A stretch of 64,000 nt of DNA from positions 62,001-126,000 of the forward strand of contig NZ_AWGC01000015.1 of NCBI RefSeq assembly GCF_000495835.1, written 5' to 3'. A program made the translations under genes and the position numbers. The first letter of the stretch is position 1. Each line of letters begins with the position of its first letter. The stretch is from Asticcacaulis sp. AC402 (GTDB lineage Bacteria > Pseudomonadota > Alphaproteobacteria > Caulobacterales > Caulobacteraceae). The notes below the pieces were generated by a model that saw only the letters and a list, made by a program, of their open reading frames with translations, was not told the origin of the DNA and ran no database searches. This document shows positions 9,060 to 18,923 of the stretch, in pieces.

Positions 9060-9098
9060 GGTCAAAAATAGAGAAAGGCCGCCCGTTGCCGGGCGGCC
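9060..9098 (-). terminator. Terminator downstream of glnA
   Basis: On the minus strand GGCCGCCCG pairs perfectly with CGGGCGGCC across a 4-base loop, followed by TTTCTCTATTTTTG. It lies about 175 bases after the glnA stop and should end the glnB-glnA transcript. Confidence 0.75.
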
Positions 9099-9271
9099 AG
9101 TAGCAGATGGGAAGGGCTGTAGCAAGTTATAAGTAACGTGCCGAGCCGTCCAATAGTGGGTCAGGCTGAGTCGAAAAGTGGTGGTTTCGAGACCTGGAGC
9201 GGAGCGTAGACAAGCGCGTCAGCACCGGGAGAGCAGGAAACAGCACTTTGCAGGCCAGCATCACCTATTAA

Positions 9272-10678
9272 CTAGCACTTGTAGTACATGTCGAACTCGA
9301 CCGGGTGGGGTCGCAGTTCGAGATTCATGACTTCTTCCATTTTCAGGTCGATGTAGGAATCGATGAAATCGTCATCCATGACGCCGCCCTTTTTCAGGAA
9401 GGCGCGGTCCTTGTCCAGGCATTGCAAGGCTTCGCGAAGGCTGCCGCAGACTTCCGGGATGTTCTTTTGCTCTTCGGGGGGCAGGTGGTACAGATCCTTG
9501 TCCGCCGGCGCGCCCGGATCGATGCGGTTCTCGATACCGTCGAGGCCGGCCATCAGCAGGGCTGTGAAGGTCAGGTAAGGATTCCCCATCGGATCCGGGA
9601 AGCGCGCTTCGATACGCTTGCCCTTCGGCGAAGACACCCACGGAATGCGGATCGAGGCGGAGCGGTTGCGGGACGAATAGGCGAGCTTGACCGGAGCTTC
9701 ATAGCCCGGGACCAGGCGCTTGTAGCTGTTGGTCGTCGAGTTCGAGAAAGCGTTGATCGCCTTGGCGTGCTTGATTATGCCGCCGATGTACCACAGGCAC
9801 AGGTCGGACAGGCCGGCATACTTGTCACCGGCAAACAAAGGCTTGCCGTTGTTCCAGATCGACTGGTGGACGTGCATGCCCGAACCGTTGTCGCCGAACA
9901 TCGGCTTGGCCATGAAGGTGGCCGTCTTGCCGTAGGCATGGGCAACGTTATGGACGACGTACTTGTACAGCTGCAGGCGGTCGGCCATGGTCAGCATGTC
10001 CGAGAACTTCAGGCCCAGTTCATGTTGCGCGGGCGCCACTTCGTGGTGGTGCTTTTCAGGTTCCATGCCCAGTTCACCCATGACCGCCAGCATTTCTCCG
10101 CGCAGATCCTGCGCCGAGTCGACCGGGTTGACGGGGAAGTAACCGCCCTTGATCCCTGGGCGGTGGCCCATATTGCCTTCGGGGTAGACCTTGGCCGAGT
10201 TGCCCGGCAGCTCAGAAGCGTCATAGGCGTAACCGGTGTTTTCCGGCGCGATCGACCAGCGGACGTCGTCGAAGATAAAGAATTCGGCTTCGGGACCGAA
10301 ATAGACTGTGTCGCCCACGCCCGACGCCTTGACATAGGCCAGGGCCTTCTTGGAAATTGAGCGAGGATCGCGGTTGTAGGGTTCGTTGGTGTCGGGGTTT
10401 ACGACGTCACAGAACAGGAACAGTGTGGTCTGCTGATAGAAGGGGTCGATATAGGCCGTCTTTAAATCAGGACGCAGCTTCATGTCCGACTCGTTGATCG
10501 CCTTCCAGCCGGCGATCGACGAACCGTCGAACATAGTACCGTCGTCGAGGAAGTCTTCGTCGACCAGGTCGATGTCGAAGGTTACGTGTTGCATTTTGCC
10601 GCGCACGTCGGAGAAGCGCACGTCGACATACTTGACGTCCTTTTCCTTGATGAGCTTGAGAATGTCGGCAGAAGTCAT
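9272..10678 (-). CDS. glnA: Glutamine synthetase, type I
   Basis: The 468-residue length is standard for GSI-beta. The beta-grasp domain carries [17 protein letters not shown]. The catalytic core has [10 protein letters not shown], the [15 protein letters not shown]-site motif and [13 protein letters not shown]. The DLYHLPPEE segment contains the tyrosine adenylylated by GlnE in this class. It makes glutamine from glutamate, ammonia and ATP in a cytosolic dodecamer. It lies 40 bases downstream of glnB on the same strand, forming the classic glnBA operon. Confidence 0.97.
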   Translation of the reverse strand: MTSADILKLIKEKDVKYVDVRFSDVRGKMQHVTFDIDLVDEDFLDDGTMFDGSSIAGWKAINESDMKLRPDLKTAYIDPFYQQTTLFLFCDVVNPDTNEPYNRDPRSISKKALAYVKASGVGDTVYFGPEAEFFIFDDVRWSIAPENTGYAYDASELPGNSAKVYPEGNMGHRPGIKGGYFPVNPVDSAQDLRGEMLAVMGELGMEPEKHHHEVAPAQHELGLKFSDMLTMADRLQLYKYVVHNVAHAYGKTATFMAKPMFGDNGSGMHVHQSIWNNGKPLFAGDKYAGLSDLCLWYIGGIIKHAKAINAFSNSTTNSYKRLVPGYEAPVKLAYSSRNRSASIRIPWVSSPKGKRIEARFPDPMGNPYLTFTALLMAGLDGIENRIDPGAPADKDLYHLPPEEQKNIPEVCGSLREALQCLDKDRAFLKKGGVMDDDFIDSYIDLKMEEVMNLELRPHPVEFDMYYKC

Positions 10679-10718
10679 GTTTGACGCCCCGTTAAGCCGT
10701 TAAATACAAAGGGAGCTT

Positions 10719-11075
<357 letters not shown>

Positions 11076-11101
11076 TTAGACCGTTCAACGTTGTAACATG
11101 T

Positions 11102-11122
11102 TTGCATCGCGCAAGAATGCAA
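11102..11122. promoter_or_regulatory. Inverted repeat upstream of glnB
   Basis: TTGCAT and ATGCAA flank a 9-base spacer, 45 bases before the glnB start. The position is suitable for an activator such as NtrC, but the match to the NtrC consensus is loose. Low confidence. Confidence 0.3.
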
Positions 11123-11419
11123 GCCGTTTTGGTAACGCCCGGCTCACATGGCTGAAAGAAACGATTACGATACGTGAACGCTGAGATTTGGGACTTAGCC
11201 CTGCGATGGGCCAAACACAAAGTGAAATAGCGTTTTAGCTCAGATTCGCCGTGCATAAAGGGAAAATTTACGCGAATCACATGCTGCGGCATGCCCGAAT
11301 GCGATAGTGGTCACAACTGCAATTATGTCGAAGCGTCAAGCGGCAGACTGAAGCCCGAAAATCGCAGTTATGCTGCGATGCGGTGCCAGTCCGGTTTGTT
11401 CCGTGTCCCGACGTGTCCC

Positions 11420-11490
11420 CCCAGTCTGAAACGACCCAGTCTGACACAACCCGTCTGTTGTCACCGAGCCTGCCGTCACCGAACCTGCCT
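11420..11490. repeat. Degenerate 15-bp tandem repeat (five units)
   Basis: CCCAGTCTG occurs at 11420 and 11435, then CCCGTCTG at 11450, CCGAGCCTG at 11464 and CCGAACCTG at 11479, a spacing of 14-15 bases. The unit resembles the 15-bp repeat before hppA (54421-54495). Confidence 0.55.
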
Positions 11491-11865
11491 GGGGGGCGAT
11501 GAACCCGCGGGCAAGCGCCCGGTCCCTCCAATTCGAAAACTCTTCTGGAAGGGCGCCTTTCGAGCAACTTGACGGTCGGGCACGGATCCGGGGCATAAGC
11601 TGCCGCGTATTGCCCTTAAAGGCGCCCGGGAGGTCCTGGCCAATTTCCGTGCCGCCGATCAACAAGACCCCAACGGTGCCACCAGCCCTATCGTCGATCT
11701 GTATCGCGCCAGGGGCCGGTCTGCAAAAATGGTCGAAAGCTTCGTTAACTATCGGAAGAAGATCCGGACGACGGCGCCGTGCCGGTCGGCAAGTTCACCT
11801 GACAGTGACCGGTTGACATTGCGCCCGGCGCACAGTCACCTTTGGTCTGTTTTCAGGAGCACCGC

Positions 11866-13653
11866 ATGCTATCGCCAATCGTCCGACTGAGTTGCCTTGC
11901 CGCGGTGCTGCTGGGCTGCAGTCTTCCCGCCGTCGCGGCTCAACCACCCGCCCAGACCGTCTTTATCAACGGGAAGGTAATGACGCTCGATCCCGGCGGC
12001 ACCGTCGCCCAGGCCGTGGCGATCCGTGAAGGTCGGATCGTCTTTGTTGGCGACGACATCGGCGCCAAGGCCCTGACTGGCCGCAAGACCGCTGTTGTCG
12101 ACCTGAAAGGCCGGACCCTTATGCCGGGTCTGGTTGATGGCCACATGCACCCGCAATCGGGGGGCTTGCGCACGCTTGGCTGCAACCTCAATTATGAACG
12201 GCTGACTCGCGAAGATTTCCTGGGCCGCGTCCAGGCCTGCCTCGATGCCGAGGCCGATGCCCCGGCCGATCGCTGGCTGGTCGTCATCAACTGGTTCCAG
12301 CAGGATATGATCCCTACGGGCTACGCTCCGACCCACGCCGACCTCGATACCCTGATGACTCAGCGCCCGGTCATGGTGCGCTCGTCATTCGGACACTCAG
12401 CCCTGGTCAATTCGGCCGGGTTGGCCTTAGCCAAAATTGGCCGCGACACACGGGACCCCAAGGATGGTCGTATCGTCCGCGGTCCCGATGGCGAGGCCAC
12501 CGGCCTGCTTGAAGACGCCGCCCAGTCGCTCGTCCAGGACCTGGTGCCGCCTCCCGATGAAGAGACAAATCTCAAGGCGGCCCGAATCGCGCTGAAACTG
12601 ATGGCAGAGCAGGGGATTACCACCTTCCTCGATGCCTATACCGATATCGAGACCCTCACCGCCTATCAGACCCTGTACCGCAACGGCGAACTGACGGCGC
12701 GCGGCCACTTTGCCGTGCTGGTCGACGCCGGCGAAAACTACAACTCTGAGGCTGCCGTGGCCGAGGTGGTACGCCAGCGCCAAATTTACGACACCGGCGA
12801 TCAGGGCGCAAAACCGGCCTTGCGCATCCATACCGCCAAGCTGTTCCTCGACGGCGTCATTACAGCACCGGCCTTCACCGGGGTGATGGTGGCACCATAC
12901 TTCGAGAATGTTGGAAGTGAATCCGATCCCCACTGGCGTCCAGGCAGCAACCGCGGACCCAAAACCTATTTCAGTTACGAACAGTTGACTGACACCCTGC
13001 GCCGTCTGGTTGATGCCGGCATCGATCCGCACATGCATGCCGATGGCGACGGCGCCGTGCGACTGGCGCTGGATGCCGTGGCCGACCTGCGCCGCAGCCG
13101 TCCGGGTGTGGACGTCCGCCCGGCTGTCGCTCACGCCGAAATCGTTGATCCCGCAGATTTTCCGAGGTTTGCCGAACTGAATGTTGTACCGGTCCTGTCG
13201 TTCCAGTGGGGCAAGCCCGCCGCTGACACCATCGAGGGCGCGCGAGACTATCTCGGTCCCTACCGCCACGCCATTTTGGAGCCGTCGGGCTTGTTGGCCA
13301 TCTATGGCGCCCGACTGACTTTTGGCAGTGACTGGCCGGTTGATCCATTGAATGAATGGTTCGCGTTGAAAGTCGCCGTGACCCGCACGACGACGCGCGA
13401 TGATCAGGCCAAGTACCCCGGCCGTTTGGGCATCGACCCTGGTCTGGACCTGGACGCGGCCCTGCGCGCCATGACCTCTGGCTCAGCCTATGCCCTGCAG
13501 GTTGAACAGGATGTTGGCTCGATCGAACCCGGCAACTATGCTGACCTGATCGTGCTTGATCGCGACCTGTCTGCGACGCCGCCGGAGGACCTCGGCGACA
13601 CGCAGGTGATGTTGACCATGCTCGGCGGCAAGGTCGTGTACCTGAGAGAGTAG
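11866..13653 (+). CDS. Exported amidohydrolase, family 3 (YtcJ-like)
   Basis: The protein has ~595 residues from the ATG at 11866, which has CAGGAG six bases upstream and begins a signal peptide. LLGC in that peptide could also serve as a lipobox. The mature part opens with a small beta-sandwich (FINGKVMTLDPGG), has metal-binding GHMHP, an HADGDGAVR segment and FGSDWPVDPLNEWF, and ends with the second half of the beta-sandwich (GSIEPGNYADLIVLD). These are the marks of the amidohydrolase_3 group of metal-dependent hydrolases, which cleave amide or imide bonds. The substrate is unknown. The gene stands alone. Confidence 0.9.
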   Translation: MLSPIVRLSCLAAVLLGCSLPAVAAQPPAQTVFINGKVMTLDPGGTVAQAVAIREGRIVFVGDDIGAKALTGRKTAVVDLKGRTLMPGLVDGHMHPQSGGLRTLGCNLNYERLTREDFLGRVQACLDAEADAPADRWLVVINWFQQDMIPTGYAPTHADLDTLMTQRPVMVRSSFGHSALVNSAGLALAKIGRDTRDPKDGRIVRGPDGEATGLLEDAAQSLVQDLVPPPDEETNLKAARIALKLMAEQGITTFLDAYTDIETLTAYQTLYRNGELTARGHFAVLVDAGENYNSEAAVAEVVRQRQIYDTGDQGAKPALRIHTAKLFLDGVITAPAFTGVMVAPYFENVGSESDPHWRPGSNRGPKTYFSYEQLTDTLRRLVDAGIDPHMHADGDGAVRLALDAVADLRRSRPGVDVRPAVAHAEIVDPADFPRFAELNVVPVLSFQWGKPAADTIEGARDYLGPYRHAILEPSGLLAIYGARLTFGSDWPVDPLNEWFALKVAVTRTTTRDDQAKYPGRLGIDPGLDLDAALRAMTSGSAYALQVEQDVGSIEPGNYADLIVLDRDLSATPPEDLGDTQVMLTMLGGKVVYLRE

Positions 13654-13969
13654 GCGACTGCAGGCCAAATGGGTTCATCGGGGTGTTTTCGACGCGCCGG
13701 CTGGCTAAGCCTGTCACCTTGTTAACCCGGTCAGACTTCGGCGTGCAGGTTCGGAGTCTACCCACGGCGGAAGTTCTTGGCAAAACGTCTGGTGCACAGT
13801 CCCGTAAGTGGTGCAGGACGTCTCGAAAAAATCGCCCGACCCAATGAGAACTTACGCCGGGGTGAAATTTGAGCAAAACAGATCCGGTTATAGGTAGAAT
13901 CCGATCCTGTTCGGCCGTCGCAGATACTCTACAACCTACCCGCAAAAGTTGGGGCCGCGAGGATAGTCC
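13654..13969. other. Intergenic region before receiver gene
   Basis: 316 bases upstream of the receiver gene. I see no ORF, strong hairpin or recognisable sigma-factor box in it. Confidence 0.4.
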
Positions 13970-14410
13970 ATGTTGAAGGTGCTGATCGTTGAGGACGACC
14001 TGATGATTGCCGACATGACAGAAGCCTGTCTTTTGGCGTCCGGCTACCGGGTTTGCGGCATTGCACGGACCGTGGACAAGGCTGTAGCCCTGGCCAGGCT
14101 GCACCTTCCTGATCTTGCGGTGATAGATTTGCGACTGGCCGAAGGCGGATTTGGTACGGAAATCGCCTTTCAGTTGCATAAGCTCCGGCGAACGGGCATT
14201 TTGTTTGTCAGCGGCAACGCGATGCAATTCGAGTTGACATCCGATGATGGCGACGCCTGTCTGGTGAAACCGTATTTGACGAAGGATTTGCTAAGCAGCC
14301 TCAGTATCGTTAGCGATATCGCCACCACCGGTTCAAGTCATAAAACCCACCCGCGTGGTTTCAAGCTCCTAAAGACTGCCTTGCCTGAACGTGGAGCCGC
14401 CCATGTCTGA
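13970..14410 (+). CDS. Single-domain response regulator (receiver only)
   Basis: The 146-residue protein is a lone receiver. It has the acidic pocket (VEDD), phospho-acceptor Asp in LAVIDLRL, switch Ser in FVSGN and conserved Lys in LVKPY. It has no output domain, so it probably passes phosphate or regulates by protein contact. It is followed at once by a GAF-HisKA_2 kinase, its probable partner. The final ~25 residues are a non-conserved tail ending inside a 19-bp tandem duplication. Confidence 0.88.
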   Translation: MLKVLIVEDDLMIADMTEACLLASGYRVCGIARTVDKAVALARLHLPDLAVIDLRLAEGGFGTEIAFQLHKLRRTGILFVSGNAMQFELTSDDGDACLVKPYLTKDLLSSLSIVSDIATTGSSHKTHPRGFKLLKTALPERGAAHV

Positions 14411-14436
14411 GAACGCTGCCCATGTCTGACAACGCT
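14399..14436 (+). repeat. 19-bp tandem duplication at receiver/kinase junction
   Basis: GCCCATGTCTGAGAACGCT (14399-14417) is followed directly by a copy (14418-14436) differing at one base. Each copy has an ATG. The first lies in a frame that stops after eight codons and overlaps the receiver stop; the second is the kinase start. Confidence 0.85.
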
Positions 14437-15633
14437 GCAAGAGTATACAAGCTGCTTCGCCAACAGGCGGCGATCGCCGGTTTCGGCAGCTATGCGCTGC
14501 GCGAAGGTGACCTGCACAAGGTGCTGACGGAAGCCGCAAGGGTCTGCGCACTCGGTCTTGACGTTCCGTTCAGCAAGGTGTGCCGTTTCCGCGAAAGCGA
14601 AAACGATCTGCTCGTTGAAGCCGGCTACGGCTGGAAGCCCGGCGTGGTCGGCAACGTCGTCTCCAGGGCCGACGAAAGCACACCGCAGGGGCGCGCCTTC
14701 ATTACCGGACAGCCCTCCATCGCCAACGACCTGCGCGCTGACAATGGGTTCGAATTGCCACCCTTCTATGCCGATCATGGCATCATTTCGACCGTCGACG
14801 TTGTCATCCATATCAAGGACAAGCAGCCCTACGGCGTACTCGAGATCGACAACAATGTTCAACAGAACTACGATCAGCACGACATCAACTTCCTGACCGG
14901 TTTTGCCAATGTCCTGGCTGAGGCCGTCGCGACCTCGGCGCGCCTGGAACTGTTACAGGCGACCATCGGCGAGATGAAGGCCCTGGTCTCGGAAAAGGAC
15001 CGGCTTTTGGACCAGAAAAAGGTTCTGGCCGAAGAACTTCAGCACAGGGTCCGCAATAATCTGCAATTGATCTACGGCATGCTGACGAAACAGTTGGACG
15101 ATACCAGCGATGAAGCCGGTCAACGCGGTCTGAGGGCCATCGCGCGCCGCGTATTCACGCTGGCCAAGGTTTACGAAAACCTGCTCGGCACAGAAATGAC
15201 TCATGCCACCGACTTCGGAAACTATGTGAAGTCCTTATGCGTCAATCTGGCAGAAATCCAGGATGGCGATATCGAAGGTATTGCGCTGACCTGTGCCAGC
15301 GAATCTTTCCTGCTGGAACTGGACGTGGTTACAGCCTTGGGTATCATCGTCGCGGAACTCGTCACTAACAGTTACGACCATGCCTTTGCCGACGGGACCG
15401 GCACTATAGCCGTGTCCGTGTTCCGCGACCCTGCTGCGCCCGAGACCGGCCATCTGACTGTACTTGACGATGGAAAGGGATTTGGCGAACGGGCGGGCAG
15501 TAAACGGCATGGTGTTGGACTTGTTCGCCGGCTTGTCGAGCAAATCGGTGGGGATATTCATCTGGTTGCAAGTAAGGGCACGCTCTGGTCGATGACTTTT
15601 CCAATCCAGGAGCCCGTCAAAGTTCTGCCATAG
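14422..15633 (+). CDS. GAF-domain sensor histidine kinase (HisKA_2 type)
   Basis: The 403-residue soluble kinase has a GAF domain at about 20-170 and a coiled coil at 175-205. The HisKA_2 dimerisation helix carries ELQHRVRNNLQ with phospho-acceptor His at 208. The HATPase domain has VTALGIIVAELVTNSYDHA (N box), LDDGKGFG and GVGLVRRLVEQIGG. This family feeds receiver proteins, often in the alphaproteobacterial general stress response. The upstream receiver is the obvious partner. The GAF ligand is unknown. The ATG at 14422 is the second of two duplicated starts. Confidence 0.9.
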   Translation: MSDNAARVYKLLRQQAAIAGFGSYALREGDLHKVLTEAARVCALGLDVPFSKVCRFRESENDLLVEAGYGWKPGVVGNVVSRADESTPQGRAFITGQPSIANDLRADNGFELPPFYADHGIISTVDVVIHIKDKQPYGVLEIDNNVQQNYDQHDINFLTGFANVLAEAVATSARLELLQATIGEMKALVSEKDRLLDQKKVLAEELQHRVRNNLQLIYGMLTKQLDDTSDEAGQRGLRAIARRVFTLAKVYENLLGTEMTHATDFGNYVKSLCVNLAEIQDGDIEGIALTCASESFLLELDVVTALGIIVAELVTNSYDHAFADGTGTIAVSVFRDPAAPETGHLTVLDDGKGFGERAGSKRHGVGLVRRLVEQIGGDIHLVASKGTLWSMTFPIQEPVKVLP

Positions 15634-15662
15634 GTAGCCTAGGAATCGAGAGCAACACGCGT

Positions 15663-15766
15663 TTTGATGAAATCAAAACTCTGTTCCAAGTTTCTGTTTT
15701 GTCGCGCAATTTTTCCGAAAACGGGAACGCCCGTGCAGTGGTGTCCACCTTATCGGATTGCGCTCT
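15663..15766 (+). repeat. Dispersed repeat family A, copy 1
   Basis: A short hairpin (GTTTTGAT/ATCAAAAC) leads into GTTTTGTCGCGCAATTTTTC, then an ACGGGAACGCCCGT core, ending ATCGGATTGCGCTCTA. Four other copies lie at 52731-52832 (inverted), 53367-53482, 56993-57103 and 59497-59575. It directly abuts family B copy 1. Confidence 0.8.
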
Positions 15767-15767
15767 A

Positions 15768-15905
15768 ATACCAAGCCTCATAAAGAATGACGCTTGGTAT
15801 TCGCATTTTTTCAGCTCAAGCGCCGCTTGGCTCCTCGCGTAAGCTCGGGCGGGCAGTCGCCCTTGCCAATCCACGATGAGTCAAGGTCATCGTGGATTGG
15901 TATAA
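15768..15905. repeat. Dispersed repeat family B, copy 1
   Basis: The element is bounded by two hairpins: ATACCAAGC/GCTTGGTAT (15768-15800) and a perfect 14-bp stem CCAATCCACGATGA/TCATCGTGGATTGG (15866-15900). Between them lies a conserved TTTTTTCAGCTCAA and CTCGGGCG. Other copies are at 15906, 31225 and 52431. Confidence 0.8.
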
Positions 15906-16069
15906 CACCAAGACTCATGAAGAATGACGCTTGGTATTCGCTTTTTTGCAGCTCAAGGGCCGGACTATGCGCCCCCCATGGCTCCTCGCAAAAGCTCGGG
16001 CGCCCCAGAAACGTACGCTGTCGCGCTTGCCAACCCACGATGAGTCAAGGTCATCGTAGATTGGTATAA
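15906..16069. repeat. Dispersed repeat family B, copy 2
   Basis: This second, slightly longer copy is joined head-to-tail to copy 1 and ends two bases before the FixJ-like regulator stop codon. It keeps the terminal hairpins, with mismatches (CACCAAGAC at the left, GTAGATTGG at the right). Confidence 0.8.
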
Positions 16070-16071
16070 CG

Positions 16072-16737
16072 TCACATATGCGGGTTCGACGGATCTGCGA
16101 TGCCGCTGGTGGCAATGCGCACCAGATCCGGCAGGGACCTGGCCTGAAGTTTTTTCATGATGGACGCGCGATGATTTTCGACGGTGCGCTGGCTGATTCC
16201 CAAGTCAGCGGCGATGTTCTTGTTAGGGTGCCCTGACATAATCATCGCCATGATGTCGCTTTGCCTCGGTGTCAGCCTTGCAATACGCTCAACCGCCGAC
16301 CGGTGTTCGGTCTCGAAAGTGGCCCGACGCCGAGACGCCTTGACTGCCGTCTCAACGCAGGCGATCAGCCGGCGACGGGTGACAGGTTTTTCCAGGAAAT
16401 CCCACGCTCCCGCTTTCATAGCCTCGACCGCCATAGTCACATCGCCATGACCCGTAATCATAATGACGGGAATTGTGTGGCCGCTGCTGCGAAAATCTTG
16501 CAATAGCTCCAGACCGTTCATGCCAGGCAGCCGTGAGTCGAGCAGCAGGCAAGCGTTTCCAACTGAGGTATAATCGCTCAGAAAGGCTTCACCCGTTCCG
16601 TATTCTACGACAGACAGTCCTTCACCCTCAAGGAAGTCTCGCAAGACGTCACGGATAATGCAGTCATCGTCGACCACGTAAATCAGAGGTTGCGTCCGCG
16701 TCGGGCCGCTGTGCAAGGGGGAAGTTTGAAGTGGCAA
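16072..16737 (-). CDS. FixJ-family two-component response regulator
   Basis: The 221-residue protein has a receiver (VVDDD pocket, phospho-acceptor Asp in LLLDSRLPGMNG, switch Thr in MITGHGD, Lys in FLEKPV) and a LuxR-type HTH (LTPRQSDIMAMIMSGHPNKNIAADLGISQRTVENHRASIMKKL). It should bind DNA when phosphorylated. The next gene, 223 bases away and divergent, is a histidine kinase and may be its partner. The stop lies at the very edge of a family B repeat. Confidence 0.93.
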   Translation of the reverse strand: MPLQTSPLHSGPTRTQPLIYVVDDDCIIRDVLRDFLEGEGLSVVEYGTGEAFLSDYTSVGNACLLLDSRLPGMNGLELLQDFRSSGHTIPVIMITGHGDVTMAVEAMKAGAWDFLEKPVTRRRLIACVETAVKASRRRATFETEHRSAVERIARLTPRQSDIMAMIMSGHPNKNIAADLGISQRTVENHRASIMKKLQARSLPDLVRIATSGIADPSNPHM

Positions 16738-16960
16738 TAGCTGTTGTTTCTGGCCCGTTGCGGACTCGCAATGTGGGTCGATCTAACACTCTGCTGCAAT
16801 GCGCAAATTTTCAATGCGTATTTTCCGATCCTATCCATTATCTGACTTTGCAAGACATATATTGACTTTCGACAAATGTCGGCTTGCCAAAAATGTGTGC
16901 CTCGAAACTTTTGCCGGCGTCGGATTCTGATTTCCGGTTGTGGCAGGGAAAGCGTGTAAA

Positions 16961-18055
16961 ATGCAACTCGTCGACTTCATTCGTGGAAATACCGCCGCGA
17001 TTGTGGCGGATTGGGAGAGCTTCGCACGGACCCTCGTGCCCGCCGGCGTCCACATGGGGCCGCTGGTGATGCGCGACCATATTGTCCAGATCCTCGACTT
17101 CATCGTCACCGATATCGAATCGGCACAGACCCTGGCCGAGCAAACCGAAAAGTCCCATGGCGACAAGCCGAAGGGCCATAACCCGAGCGCCGCCGAGATC
17201 CACGCGTCTCTGCGCTATGACGGAGGCTTCAATATGGATCAGATGGTCTCGGAGTATCGCGCGCTGCGGGCCAGCGTGACCAAGCTGTGGCTGGCCTCTT
17301 CTCCGGTCGTGACCGGCGCCCATGTCAATGCCCTGATACGTTTCAACGAAGCCATCGATCAGGCGCTGACGGAATCGATTCGCGACTACTCCCAAAAACT
17401 CGACCTGGCGCGCAACCTGTTCCTCGGGATACTTAGCCATGACCTGCGCAATCCGCTGGGCGCGATTTCCATGTCGGCGCAGCTGACCATGAAGGTCGGA
17501 TCTTTGGGAGAGCGGCAAACCATGCTGCAAAACCAAATTGTCGAAAGTTCGGTGCGGGCCAGTGAGATCGTCAGCAATCTGCTCGATCTGACGCTCGCCC
17601 GGCTGGGGTCGGGTTTGCCGATTGTCCGCCAGGTCATGGATATGGGATTTACTGGCCACCAGTTGGTCGATGAAATGCGCGTCCTGCATCCCGCCCGCGA
17701 GTTCGTTTTGAAGGTGTCCGGCGATGTACGGGGCGCCTGGGACAAGGCGCGCATCGGCCAGGTGTTTTCCAACCTGCTGGGTAATGCAGTTCAGTACGGA
17801 TTTCGAAGCTCGCCCATCACGGTCCGTGTCGAAGGCACACCCCACGCCGTAGTGCTTTCGGTGCACAATGAAGGCATACCGATTGCGCCGGAAAACCAGC
17901 ACACCATCTTCAACGCTCTGACCCGAGCCCAATCAAATGACGAAACCAAAAGCCGGCCAATATCAACAAATCTTGGTCTCGGCCTATACATTTCAAAAGA
18001 AATTGTTGCGGCCCACGGCGGTACGATAAGCTTTACATCTACCGAAGTCGGGTGA
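16961..18055 (+). CDS. Sensor histidine kinase with C-terminal truncation
   Basis: The ~364-residue kinase has an RsbRD-like helical N-terminus (about 1-150), a HisKA domain with GILSHDLRNPLGAI, and an HATPase with VFSNLLGNAVQYG, VHNEGIPI and LGLGLYISKEIVAAHGG. It has no membrane segments. The product stops at TSTEVG, just before the glycine-threonine strand that normally closes the ATPase fold. The frame after the TGA reads TLFRACFPRE and runs to a TAA at 18146, which looks like the lost C-terminus. I chose the ATG at 16961; a GTG at 16940 is also in frame. Confidence 0.85.
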   Translation: MQLVDFIRGNTAAIVADWESFARTLVPAGVHMGPLVMRDHIVQILDFIVTDIESAQTLAEQTEKSHGDKPKGHNPSAAEIHASLRYDGGFNMDQMVSEYRALRASVTKLWLASSPVVTGAHVNALIRFNEAIDQALTESIRDYSQKLDLARNLFLGILSHDLRNPLGAISMSAQLTMKVGSLGERQTMLQNQIVESSVRASEIVSNLLDLTLARLGSGLPIVRQVMDMGFTGHQLVDEMRVLHPAREFVLKVSGDVRGAWDKARIGQVFSNLLGNAVQYGFRSSPITVRVEGTPHAVVLSVHNEGIPIAPENQHTIFNALTRAQSNDETKSRPISTNLGLGLYISKEIVAAHGGTISFTSTEVG

Positions 18056-18384
18056 ACGCTGTTTAGGGCATGTTTTCCACGTGAAGCCGAAAGCTTGACG
18101 GACGTCCGATTTGCGGAAGCCGTGGGTACGCAAAAATTGAAATCTTAAGTAGTTTCCGAGGCTGCCCGGCCGTCGTCACCCGCGCTAAGGTTGTTGATCT
18201 GATGTCATCATAGCGACGACGGGTGAAATCTCCCGAAAATCTCCGAATTCGTTGGGGTCTCCGCTGCCCCCTTCAAGTGCACACGCGCCGCTTGAAGGTA
18301 AAAAGACCAAGACAGTGGCTGTCTCGACAAAACCACTTCGTCCTGGATTTCAAATCGTCCGGGATTTCGATTTCGAGAGTGCCC
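18056..18384. other. Intergenic region after truncated kinase
   Basis: The first ~90 bases are the apparent read-through end of the kinase. An 8-bp inverted repeat (CCGTCGTC 18170-18177, GACGACGG 18215-18222) lies in the middle. Nothing else is recognised. Confidence 0.4.
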
Positions 18385-18885
18385 ATGACCACCGTCGCTG
18401 AAAGAACAAAGTTCCCGCAGGTCCTGTTGGTAGAGGACAACCGCGGCGATGCCATTCTGATTCGCAAGGCGTTTGAAAGGGCCGATGTACCGGGCAGGGT
18501 CACGGTCGCGGACACCGCGGAAATGGGGTTGAAAATCCTGCGGCAGGGGGGAGATTACGCCCAGGCGCCGCGTCCGGATCTCATCCTGGTGGACCTCAAC
18601 CTGCCTTACATGTCAGGCAGCGAATTTCTGACTCAGGTCAAGACCGACCCGGATCTTCGGGTAATTCCGGCGATCGTGATGAGCAGTTCCAAGGCGGAAA
18701 CGGACCTGCTGGATGCCTACAAGGCCTATGCCAATGGTTTCGTAACCAAGCCGTTTACGCGAGACGATTACGACCGTGTCGTGAGCAGCCTTGAGGACTA
18801 CTGGTTCCAATTTATCGAAACGCCTGACCCCCGACGCTCGGTTTTGGCAAAGACGGGAGACCCGATGGTCGAACCCGCTTCATGA
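18385..18885 (+). CDS. Response regulator, Rcp1-like single receiver
   Basis: The 166-residue receiver has VEDNRGD at the start, phospho-acceptor Asp in LILVDLNLPYMSG, switch Ser in IVMSSSKAE and FVTKPF. The EDNxGDxxLIxKAF pattern is typical of Rcp1-type regulators that serve phytochrome-like or GAF/HWE kinases. It has no DNA-binding domain. I use the ATG at 18385 where the receiver begins; an upstream in-frame start would add 54 residues with no domain. It lies 330 bases downstream of the truncated kinase. Confidence 0.88.
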   Translation: MTTVAERTKFPQVLLVEDNRGDAILIRKAFERADVPGRVTVADTAEMGLKILRQGGDYAQAPRPDLILVDLNLPYMSGSEFLTQVKTDPDLRVIPAIVMSSSKAETDLLDAYKAYANGFVTKPFTRDDYDRVVSSLEDYWFQFIETPDPRRSVLAKTGDPMVEPAS

Positions 18886-18923
18886 AAATTGATTGATACG
18901 ATGCCAGAATGCCGCGCGCGCGA

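Noticed and set aside
12971-14227. 418-residue minus-strand frame across the amidohydrolase end and receiver start
   Set aside because: It covers two clear genes on the other strand and has shadow-type composition.
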